The position numbers and the translations under genes are program-made. Below the pieces are notes generated by a model. The model saw only the letters and a list, made by a program, of their open reading frames with translations, made no database searches and was not told the DNA's origin. Positions 9,646-20,700 of a DNA stretch of 64,000 nucleotides are shown here, piece after piece (position 1 is the first letter of the stretch; each line of letters begins with the position of its first letter). The DNA comes from Syngnathus acus (Eukaryota > Chordata > Actinopteri > Syngnathiformes > Syngnathidae): contig NC_051098.1 in assembly GCF_901709675.1 (NCBI RefSeq), positions 6,214,000-6,277,999 of the forward strand. Reading direction: 5' to 3'.

Positions 9646-12600
9646 AGATGTGACTGATGAGGTTTTAGCCCACCAGCAATATTTACATGAAAGTTGTGTT
9701 TAACACTCAAGTCATTCTAAACTTACACGGTAGTGTCTCTGCTGGTCAACTTACAAGTTTAGTATAGTTTTCGACAAGTTCTCCCAGCACCTAGTCAGAT
9801 CCTTTAAAGCCACGATTCTGGGTTGTTAGTCTGCCGTACGTCGTGTCATTTTTGTTATTTTCTCCGTCCATCACGCTGTCTGTTTGACTTTGTTGCAGAC
9901 CTGCAACAAAGCCAAAAGAGCACACATAATCCACACAATCTACTGGCAAAGTGCTGCAGCTCAAATTGCCATTTACTCCCCTCGTCCCTGGAGATTGGAT
10001 TCTTAGCCTCATGTTCAAGAGTGCAAAAGCAGGAAGAGTGCTTTGAATATAAAAGCAACTACTGGTTCTTGTAGAACAAATTTACTAAGTTAAATTCAAA
10101 TATGGAGCCATACAGCAACCATGGGACAAACTGACATGTGATCTGCACACACTGTACAATTTGTTCAACATCATTGCGGTAATACTCCAGGCCTGTCCAA
10201 ACCTGGCAATGTGGACGTGCCAAATCCAATTCAACATTTCAGGCTGTTTCATTTTTTTTTTAAATATTGAATACAGAGAGCAGTAATTCACTGATGCAAT
10301 TTCATACATTTCTATAGGCTATTGTCCTCATTTGAGTATGAGTTGAGCCGAAGCCTATCACTGGCTGGCTTTGGGGAAAATGTGGAATTCACACTGAACT
10401 CGTTACCAGTCAGTTATATTGTCCCAGTAGTAGCTAGAAACACGATGAATGGTAGAAACTGTTTTGCCATCTGAACTCTCTATTGGAAATGCTCAATGTG
10501 TTGCTGACGTTCAAGTTCTGAAAAGGCTTGTTTGTCCTGTTTGAGCATAAATGATTTTTTAAGCACCTGGACAAGCTTTTCATTCACACAGATTCTCCCA
10601 CGGAGAAGTCTGACACATATAGTATGTAAACTATGAATGAAGTTACTTGTATACTAGTCAAAGAAATGTGGAAATCATTGAACATGAAGTTTTCTCATAA
10701 CTTGTGAATGTCATCATAATCTTTGAAAAAGATAAAGCCCACTTTTGAGTTTGAAAATGCCTCACACTTTGAAGGATAGATTGTTTTCTATTCTGTGTAA
10801 AATAAATCCAATAGAATTATTTTAATCTGAACACAGCGGTTCTGACTGAATTCATGTTTCAAGGTCTTTCAGTAAATAAGAAATGTAAGTTTTCATCAAT
10901 TAGTTTCTGTCATAAATGTGTATCACAAAATTAGGTAATGCTTTGCTATTTGCCAATGTATGGTATAAAAGCAATCAAATTAATATGAAATTAATGATGT
11001 CTATAAGGAAGCCATATTTCCTGGATGACAAAGAGGACATGCTGGTCAGTGTATGAAAGGGAACCAAACACTTTTGTTTGGTCAGGGAGTACTGAAGGCT
11101 GCTTTTCACCAAAACGCCCAAATCTGGGCTGCGATGTAGCTGCAATATGGAGTTGAATACATATTACAACTAAAGCACAAATGGAGAGATTTACGTACGT
11201 CAGTGGAAAGATAACATCCCTGCCTCCAACAAGCACACAAGTGAAAATGGTTGTCTTTATTTCTGTGTGGTTGTACTTTGGAATTAAACAACTATCCATG
11301 ACCTTATACAAACTCTACAAGGTCTGTTGACTGTGAAATATTGCAAAAGGTTGGGATGCTCGATAAAGCAAAAGTCCTGGTCTCTTTCTTATTTACTCTC
11401 TGAGCAAGGCAGACGTTTTTTTTTTAAAAGTTGTTATTGTAAGCAGCGTCAGGCATCCCAGTCAGTCCATCATACAAGGCCGTCCAACTCATCTTACAAA
11501 GTGACAACAAAAATCCATCACATTTTCACTGGCAAGAAAGAATGACTGGTCGGTGAAGCCAACAAATAATTTTTCACTTGTATTGATGATCCATTTGCAA
11601 CAAAAGCCTCAAGTGAGCTTGGTTGATCCTTGATATATAGTCTTTTATACAATATTCTGCTGATACAAATGTCACATTCAATGCAAATGTTGGTTCTGGA
11701 GAGAAATTACACACTTCAAGGGATAAAATATTGAAAAACACCAATCAAGTTTCCATATACAGCTTCTTGCCAAGTGAAGGGCTGCGATACGAAACCACAT
11801 GAACCAAAATATTGGGACAAAGAAAAAGAATGTGTATAGCGATGCCCCATGCAGTTATAATCACTTCCACTTTTATGGGGAATTTTCTAAAATATTTCAA
11901 AATATTTGTCCAGTTGTCCAGAAAAGGCAAAAGCAGAAAGGTCAGAGGTCACTGTTGTTGGATAATGACACCTGACACACAATTTACTGTAAGCTACATT
12001 TAATTAATCCTAAGGGTGAAGCATTGCTCAATGGACTTGGACTTGTTTGGCTTTTCTTCGCAGAGCTCAAAACAAACTGACATTTTATACGTTTGCTTGT
12101 TTATGTTTATTTTGCTGCTGGTATGTTATTTTTATCCTTGTAGATCAGTCCAGAAATGTCCAAAGCATAAACTACTTTTGCCTCATAGAGGTCATATAGT
12201 TGACCCAGTTCTTCCTGTTCATTCCCCTTTATGAAGAACTGGAATCCGAGTGAAATTTTACAACAGAGGGACTAAAAAAAAGACACCACTAACAGACTCA
12301 TAGAATTCACTGTTCATGATAGGAGTCTTTTTTTTATCATTTCTCCCTCGTCTTATTACTCTCCTATTCCCTGCTCTTTTCGCTGTATCATGATCATGTT
12401 CGCTTTGGGAACCTCTATTTAGCTTGTCATTTCACCCTGATATTTACTCTTCAGTTGCTATTATTATACTGAAACTGTGGAGGGTTTCTGTTTCTGGACC
12501 TGGATTCGACACCTCTGCTTCCAGTGTGATCAATTTCAACCGCAATCTAATGAGGATGCAACTTTTTGGTTATTGTGGTTTGGCAATGTCCCTCAAAAAC

Positions 12601-13680
12601 AGGAAAATACGTTTTTTTTTTAATGTTACTTTGAAGGATCACCCCATTAAATTGTAAACTATGTTCATAGCTAAGATAAGATAAGATAAGATAATTAATG
12701 ATGTTTCTAAGGGTCCATGACTAACTTCACCTAGATAACTGTAATGCATCAAGGCTGTACTTGCACTGCAACATTTTGAGGTCTGCAAGTGTGTTCTGTA
12801 GTGTCTCGTGTCTTGCCTTTTGTTTGCATTTTTGAGCACAGTGGATTAATTGTCAACGCGGCAAAAAGTGAAAGAAAAAGTTCTGAAAATAGTTAATAAT
12901 TACTCCAGTGATCTCTCCATATGAAGCCCCGAAAACATTTTCAAATTATTTATCCAGTACAAAAATTGCTCCATTTACCTCAGATGTCTCACTTTGACAT
13001 TAGTTGACAACATCACTTTAAATTTCCAAAGCATTACGATTCTTTTGTTCTCGTAAGTGCATGTGAGCATATTTGATGTTTTCCAGACCTTACCATGATA
13101 CTTATCCTGTCATCCTCATCCTTCTATTTATTCTGTTGTAACTTTACCAGGAAAAAAACAGATGAGCCAGCAACCTATAGTTCCTGCTTGCCACACATAC
13201 ATATGTCTCCTGGGAAGAAAACAGTCTGTTGAAATGAGGTCTCCGAGCACTCGTGGCGTGGGTATTTCTGCTCAGACAGTTTGAGGCTAGGAAAGCAGAA
13301 ATGGCTTTAGGCTAAAATCATAGACATGACCATGTGTGTGTGAGCATGTTCCACATGGGCTATTGGCAAGATCACCATCGCTGGCAAAAGCATGCAGCAA
13401 GATTGCCCCGGAGATAAACAAAGCTTGGACACATGCAGGGTGCAGACACATTGTCTATGATGTATTAACAGGACAGTCCTTGTGGTTAGGATTACTGTAC
13501 CCTATATCGAAGTGCGGGAAATTAAACAATGAAAATAAGTAAAATATAAATACAATTGAAGATTAAGTTTAATCTTAGTAAACGAATAACAGTCTCTTCA
13601 AAAATCACCCAAACTGAAATAATTAAAGAACCATACAAATAATATAACATTTATGCCCTCATCCATTCCATTAACTAAAG
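9646..13680. other. Intergenic, no gene seen
   Basis: Unique AT-rich sequence. A weak SINE-like stretch lies at about 10335-10425 on the minus strand (GAAGCCTATCACTGGCTGGC, CACACTGAACTCGTTACCAG), and a short AAGAT tandem at 12674-12692. No supported exon. Confidence 0.55.
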
Positions 13681-14002
13681 CACAGGTGTCAAACTCAAGG
13701 CCCGGGGGCCAGATACGGCCTGCCGCATCATTTTATGTGGCCCGTGAAGACAAATTGTGCATCAAATTCGTGTGTCATTACTAGAATTGCAAATTGTCTT
13801 CACTTTTAATATCTTTTTTTTTAAATATTTGACCAGTTTTTACTTGTCTGATTTGAAAACGAGTTATTTGTCATTGTTTTGTAGCTTTTACTGTATATAA
13901 TATGAGGTGCTCATACATTTATTTGGGTTGACAGTCATAATGGCCCTCCGAAAGAAGCTATGACCAATGCAGCCCGCGAAAAAAATTAGTTTGACACCCC
14001 TG
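13681..14002. mobile_element. hAT-type MITE with 8-bp target duplication
   Basis: The element is 322 bp, starting CACAGGTGTCAAACTC and ending AGTTTGACACCCCTG, so the ends are inverted repeats with two mismatches. It is flanked by the identical 8-mer AACTAAAG at 13673-13680 and 14003-14010. An 8-bp duplication with CAGGNGTGTCAAACT ends is characteristic of hAT elements. A GGCCCGGGGGCC palindrome sits near the left end. There is no transposase. Confidence 0.92.
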
Positions 14003-14010
14003 AACTAAAG

Positions 14011-17000
14011 ATAAAAAAGTTATTTATCATTTATTTATAGTTAATTTACTTTGCAGTTCAGTGTCTGTGGCCCTTTCGAATTGTTTAAATCCATTGGAAA
14101 GCATTTGAAGCTGCAATACGTCCAGTGCAAACGACGACTGTTCACACTGAAATGTTTGAGTAAATTTATTGTTTGTTCGCTACCTACATAGCAAGGTCCG
14201 CTAAACTAGTATGCTACTAGAAAAAAATCAGACCTGGCACAGTGTTCAAACCGCTCATGATACGCATATGAAATGTTGCTGTATGACTTTGACCTTATTA
14301 AACTAATACATAAGATATCTATTTAAATGAAAAACATTGCTTGAACATGTGTGTCTGTGCCGGTGTGAACTCAGTCTTGTGACGGATGAAATGCAGACAT
14401 GTCAACTAGAACAGGGAGTACCCAACTGAATCATTAAACCTTGAGCTTCGAATAATGCAAGACACTCAAAGAAACATTTTTTCTGCTGTTTTTATATTCC
14501 ATACTTTTAACTCAAAGAGGTATAGAGGAAATCTACTGTGATGGAGCAGTGCTACTGAGACAACGATCTGGCTTTCAAATTTTCAATGCCAGTGTGTATT
14601 TTCAGGAGGTCAATAGAAAAGAAAAGAAAGTGCCGTCTCGCTCATTTCTTATCTTTGGTTGCTCTTTTGTCCAAGACCCCATTCACCAAGTGGCTTAACA
14701 CTTCTCTTCCTTCACGTAAAATTTACATTTACAAGACGTCAGTGATGTACTATGCAAAATTAAATTGCTATTGACTTTAATATCGGAATGCAGTGCACTG
14801 TCCTGGTGAACATAAAACATGTAATTAATGTTTAATTTTCCCAGCTGTGCAGCGTTTATATTCGCGAGGCTCAAACGAAGTGACACACTATGCACATGAA
14901 CATGTTTCTTTGTACATTGTGCAAAGTTTTGGTATTTAATTTTCATGGGTATTTTTTTTTTTGAGTCACATGTCGTGATATATTTTTGTTAAGAAATTCT
15001 GACAGAATATTGCCAATATCGTAGATATGAAATTGTTTGTGGGCCACAATCGTCACAATATTGAATCGTGACTTACCCTATCGTCCCACCTCTGATTGTC
15101 ACATTCTCCCTCTGCCTCGTGTTCTTTTCACACAGGGCAGATCATTATTTTCATTGAGATCCAGGCTAGAAATTCAAGGCCAGGCCATGCAAGGACGATT
15201 TAGAAAGATCACGCAGCAACTAATACAGTTCTCGGCTTTCTTCCAGTGCTCCAGGAGGCCTGGCTTGCCATGTCTTGCAGCTGTCAGTCATGATGTCATA
15301 GACATTCTTTGTTTTGAACAGGGAACGGAATAATGAAAAAGCACATGCTTCTCATTAATGGAATCATGTCATGCTTTTTAATGACTCATAGCAGATCGTG
15401 ACTAGCCACAGACTAAGCAGCGATGAAACTGACGTACACAAATCCTCTTCCTGTTTCACTCTTTTTAGCGTAGGCTTCTGGCTTTCTTCAACAAATTCAG
15501 TTAGAATTGACTACATCGACAGGTAGGAAAGTAAGGCGATCATCAGGTAGAGAGAGCAGACAGCTGCTTCTGTGGAGTGGCAGCCAGACCAGGAGGTAAA
15601 CAAGAACATTCAGACATTGTGACTCCGATACAGTTAAGCTGACTGTCCGCTTGAGAACAAGAAGCGGAAAACTTTTAATGGAGACCATTACAAGTTTAAA
15701 TGGAAGGATCTTTAGTCCATCTCCTCTAGCAATTTTATTATCAGAACTATGCAAGCATTGCGACTACCAGTAATTTGTACATCTGTATCAAACAAACACA
15801 ATCTATGCCATAGAAATAACAGAGGGACGATTTTCAGCACAGTTGACATTTTACCGTGCTACATTTCATGTTAAGGTTCTATCCATGTTGTTTTCAATGT
15901 ATTTTGGTCGCCATGGTGACAGAGATGAGCCTTAATATTACTGCACCTAAGATGCCCTGAAAAGTTCAATTAACACCTGCTTTGTTCAAGTAGACACTTA
16001 GTATTTCACACATAACACACTCAATAGGGAGTTAGGGTGCATATGCCTACTGGAAGAAAAAAAGGAGAAAACCCGCAAAGACCCAGTCGATTTACATTCC
16101 AACGCTTACATGAGGTCAAATGTTTGCTGGAGTGAGTGAAAGAATGAGATCAGTGTTTTGAAAAAGTTGTACTCTGTGGGATCCTTGTTTCATGCTGGAA
16201 TCGTAACAGTGTTCCAGCCAGTATTTCTTCACTCTGTGGAGCCCGCCGAGGATGAAAGTGGAATAAAAAAAACAAGATGAGATAAAGGATGCAACAATGA
16301 AGGTTGCTCATCAGAGCCCATTCAGGTTATTCATTTTCATCACAATGTCATCACAAAACGGCTGTGACAGTCCAACTGCTTAATTTTCTTTTCTTCTGGC
16401 ATTTTGAACTGATACTTGTATGTCCATTTTCCGTAACGGCTGCCAAAATCACAAAATGCCACAGTCTTTATAATTAGCTGTAACATTTCGGGTCACAAGT
16501 TCTTCATTGTGACAAATGCCAACCTACAGTATATACAACATGTTCACTGTGTTGAATGAATGTTTTTGAGTGACCCCATGTCATTCTGTGTGACATTAGC
16601 TGTCAGACCGAAGGAGTGAACGATGGCTTTTCATAAAGAAGAATGTCAGTTTTTGTCGACCAGCAGCTGCTCACAAATGCTTCTCTGAAATATCACGTCC
16701 GCTGCCCGTCTTCTCGGGTGGGCTGAAGGGAACCATCAAACCAGCTGGGTGTTGCCCCAAAATTCATTGGATGTTTGACCTCAATGATCATATAATTTTA
16801 TGCTCTTTTCTATCTAAGGACTTCAGAGATTTTCCCAGCTCTTAGCCGGAAAAGAGCAGCCTCTTTTTGGACAATGACATGACATATAAAACGAGAGAGA
16901 GAGTTACTTGCGGTTAGATATTGATTGATTGAGACCTTATACGACAGCAAAATATGCGGAACAGCAGTGACATGGAGTAACGTGAACTGGGAAGCATTAA

Positions 17001-17650
17001 CGACAATGACAACAAATTTGGAGAGATGTTTCATATCCATGGCCTTGTTTTAGAGAATTCTTTGATATTGTGGCAACACAATGATTTGTTTCTGTGCCAG
17101 CCTAAAAGCCACCAGCTCATGGTGGTCAAAAATATCCATCTAGTCTGGAAGAACAGATCATCAGTCATCTGTAATTTTGTAGGTATCATAAACAAACTCG
17201 GCATTTTTTATTTTTCAGTTCACATACTTGCCAAGCTATGAATATAAGTTTTGATAGGGATTTTATTTTTTCTTAATGATACAAGAGGGAAACTTTTTTG
17301 CGTGCTGATAAGTTTTGTATTTTGTTGTTCCAGGTTATCAAAATTGATACTGACAATGTATACAACTGACAATGAAACATAATTTGTACTTTTGTAGTTT
17401 AATGCATCTCATCTCTTTTTTTTACGTAAAGTCAATGAGTTGACTCAATAGCCTACCACTTCTACTTTTACCAGGGTCTTTTTTGTTGTCAAAGAAAATA
17501 TCTGTATTTCTACATCAGCACAAATGTGAGCACCGACGCAATTTGCATGTCGAGGGATACACGATACCACGTTTGTCTTTGCAGAGCGGGTTGAGGTGAC
17601 GTTGTCTCAGTCTGTGCTTTGGCTCCCGTTGGTGCTGCTGCCAAAGAACG
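14011..17650. other. Intergenic, upstream of SLITRK3; no gene seen
   Basis: Unique sequence. A stretch near 15014-15092 (ATATCGTAG, CGTGACTTACCCTATCGTCC) resembles a dispersed repeat, but its borders cannot be set. No exon-like open frame was found. Confidence 0.5.
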
Positions 17651-18647
17651 GACGCGTGTTGCCCGCTGCAGGCGAGACGCGGGAAGGCAAGCAGATCGAG
17701 AAAGGAGGGGGGGGGGGGGAGCACAGAGTGTGAATACGCCTCTCCCTTCTTGCTTTAAATAGTCGTGATCACCTGCTGTCGTCATCACAGAGGAGTTGGG
17801 CGATTTTAGATGGAATGCCAAACTACTTAATATCTATTCCCAGTAGTAAAATAAACAGAACAATGTCTTTTTCCACTTCAAATGACATACACAGGTCTGC
17901 CAGTCTCACTCACACCTATATCACATTATCTTTAGTTCTTTGGCGTGGTGCACGAAAACATCTTCTCACCCAAGATTCCAAATGGTCTCCATCATTCTTT
18001 CCCCCTCCTTCTCCTCCTCCTCTCTTTCACTCCCTATCTCTCTTCTCTGCGTCTCTCACCCTTTCCCTCCCTCCAACTCTCCGACTCGCTCAGTCCCTCC
18101 TCATCACTCCTGTGACGCACGACAGCAGGCATTTTTTGGACGCGTGGAAAAGAAAGCGAGGCAGCTTGCGGGGGGCAAATGAAACTAAATAAAGGCAGCC
18201 GAGCAATCCGTCCACATTCCTGCTGCGTATTGCTCCAACCGTAACGAGGGCACGGTCCTGAGGAGAGTATTGTCACCCGGCTGCGCAGTCGTCGAGCGCG
18301 CTCACCCGGGAGGCGGCGGCGGAGGAGGAGGAGGAAGAGGCAGGACGGGCTGGACTCGAGGACTTGCATTTTAAGCACACACAGGAGAGTGGGAAGAAGA
18401 AGGGGAGAGAGTCAGAGTCACCGGAGAGCGAGGGAGAGATTTCACATTCCTCTCACGTCTTCATCTCTCCTCTTCCTCCTCTCCTTTAGCCTCAGCCACG
18501 GGGAGAGGGTAAGGAGATAGAAAGCGGGAGATGGGGAAGAAAGAGAGCGAAAACTAACAATCAAAGTATTGTTCCCTCGTTTTTTCTTTTTGTTTTAGTA
18601 CTGCTATTAAATCCCCCAATGCTTCCCAGCTGCAGCACAAACCTAAG
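17650..18647 (+). promoter_or_regulatory. SLITRK3: Probable SLITRK3 promoter and first non-coding exon
   Basis: This is the most CpG- and GC-rich stretch in the window (for example CGCGCTCACCCGGGAGGCGG near 18300), set in AT-rich DNA and followed by purine-rich leader-like sequence. It ends at AAG followed by the donor GTGAGT at 18648. SLITRK genes have non-coding 5' exons before one coding exon, so a transcription start here is expected. The exact start cannot be placed; a TTTAAATA box lies at 17754-17761. Confidence 0.55.
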
Positions 18648-19068
18648 GTGAGTTGGCTGATCGTATGCTGTAAATGGGTGTGCAGTTGTCTTTGTCATGT
18701 ATGCATCTGTGTTAACTTTAACATGATGGTGGAATAGTCGTGTTCTTTTCAGCACGTCAGCCACGGCCAAATGTTGCTGCATTATGCTTGGCATCTCTTT
18801 CCACGAGCGCGATGCTCTCTGCTAGATTGAACTCAGTGCTTTCAGTTAAAGAGAAGATTTGGCAGGGCTAATGCAAATACCTTTTGTTGCCTTCTAATAT
18901 AAAGTATTTAGCATTTTCAACTGAAGTGCGTTTGACTATGAATCAATGCCACATTCTCTTCTACTCCAAGTCGATCTCTACTCTGCATTCCATATCTGCT
19001 CCGTCTATTTGCTCTCCAACGCTTTTTTCACCTCCACTTCTGGTTCCTTTTTTTTTCCTCCCCCGCAG

Positions 19069-19155
19069 CCCGGCATCGGACAGTGTGCAGGACGTTGCGG
19101 GCCACAACAGAACACGCCGCAGGAGGATGAAGAAGTGGCAATCCCTCTAAACTAA
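19069..19155 (+). other. SLITRK3: Candidate non-coding 5' exon of SLITRK3
   Basis: A strong pyrimidine tract ending CCCCCGCAG precedes an 87-base GC-richer segment, followed by GTATGT. It has no long open frame linked to the coding exon, consistent with 5' UTR. Inferred from splice signals and base composition only. Confidence 0.4.
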
Positions 19156-19438
19156 GTATGTATACCAATTCCACTTCATTGAAATGATTTAAAATTAACA
19201 AATAAATAAATTGTATTTTATTTCATAAACATACAAATGTTGAAAAAAAGGATGGAAATCGAGGAATCATAAGATATCACACAATAATGATATTTAATGA
19301 CTTTTATTTTGCTATTTTTGGGTGCTTTTTCCAAGGAATACGTGCTCACAATTTTCTCTTCATTCGCCGTTTTCACTGGAGGTTCCCCTCTTTTGCCTTT
19401 ATTCGTTCTTTATTCTTTCTTTTTGCTCTTTAAATCAG

Positions 19439-19519
19439 AACCGCGGACAGCGGATTTGTTCCGCCAAAGACTTCACTGGATTTCAGCACCCACGGTTGAA
19501 CGGACAGTTCCCGGAGTCG
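19439..19519 (+). other. SLITRK3: Candidate second non-coding 5' exon of SLITRK3
   Basis: A T-rich tract ending AAATCAG precedes an 81-base segment that is GC-richer than its flanks (CGCGGACAGCGG), ending at a possible donor GTGTGT. It may be an alternative or consecutive leader exon. Confidence 0.3.
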
Positions 19520-20642
19520 GTGTGTGCGTCATTGAATGGAACATTACTTCTGTGCTGAACTTTGATTTTTAAACCAGTTACTAAGACGACAGATTAAAAT
19601 AATAATAATTTTATTTTGGATAATGTTCAAATTATCCGTGTTACTTTTAACCCCAAATGTTTTTGTTTCCTCAAAAATGAGTCGTCCTGAAAATGTAGCT
19701 GAAATCCTACTCAGACTTCTCACCTAAACGCAAATGCCGTCAGTGAGGGCAGAGAAAAACCGCGCGCATGATGTGTGCGTGTATGTGTGTGCGTGTGTGT
19801 GTTGGTGTGCGGCATTATTTGCATTTTTAACAACCAATAAAAGGTTGTATTTTAACCTCTAAAATAATGTTAATTTTGCATTCATTGAAATGAATCATGA
19901 AATCATTTTATTTTTCTATTATATATTTTTTTATTTAGTTTTTTGTTTCCAGTTTTGTCTTAATTTTAATCCTACATTTTGTATTTTTTTTATTCTATTT
20001 GTTAGATTAGTTGTATTTTTCTTATTTAATTAATACGCCTCTATGCATGTCTCCTATATACTCATGGACAGTCATACTATATCTGGGATTTATTCCAAAA
20101 ATGCTGAATATTTAAGTTCGTTCAGCACTCTCGGTCTGCAGTGTATCTTTCACTGCTCTCATTACTTAAGAAGGTGACTGAGTCTCCTGTTATGTAATAA
20201 ATACACCAGGGGGACGGTGTCTCCTCTTGCTGCTAACCTCACCCACCTGCTGTTGCCATTGTTTATTCATAGCGATAAGCATCTCTGAGGTGATTTATTA
20301 CAACCTTAGCAGCATATCTGCTGTATTATAAATGGACCTGGGTCTGCTCGGTGATGCTAACGCTATGGGAGATTTGTTTCTCTCGCATGGATATCGCATC
20401 CCCGTTCCAAGTCTACTCAGCTCACTTTGTTTGAAGTACCCGTGGCAACATATCAAGAAGTCTCCTGTGTTATTGTATCATTGGGTGGAGTTCATTTGCA
20501 AGTGCTTTTCCATTTCACCATGACGAATGCGCGCCTATTCTTGCCACGTCCCACACCTCGAACTTTATTTTTTCAGATTTGTGTGTGTTTGTGTATTACT
20601 TTCTACCCCCCTTTTCATTCTCCCTCATTCTCTCTGTTGCAG

Positions 20643-20700
20643 TGCTGTGAAGTGGCTCTCTTCCTGGAGTCCAGACTTCACCCATCTGGTGTCAGCGAGG
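20643..20700 (+). other. SLITRK3: 5' UTR portion of the SLITRK3 coding exon
   Basis: TCATTCTCTCTGTTGCAG at 20625-20642 is a strong acceptor 58 bases before the chosen ATG. The reading frame happens to stay open upstream to 20527, but that stretch crosses this acceptor and has no signal-peptide character, so it is treated as intron plus UTR. Confidence 0.6.

Noticed and set aside
17510-18378. Arg/Ser/Pro-rich frames on both strands around the GC-rich region
   Set aside because: They are long only because the region is GC-rich. They have no domain and overlap the probable SLITRK3 promoter.
20527-20700. N-terminal extension of SLITRK3 by 58 codons
   Set aside because: The stretch crosses a strong acceptor at 20641-20642, resembles a pyrimidine tract when translated, and would bury the signal peptide.
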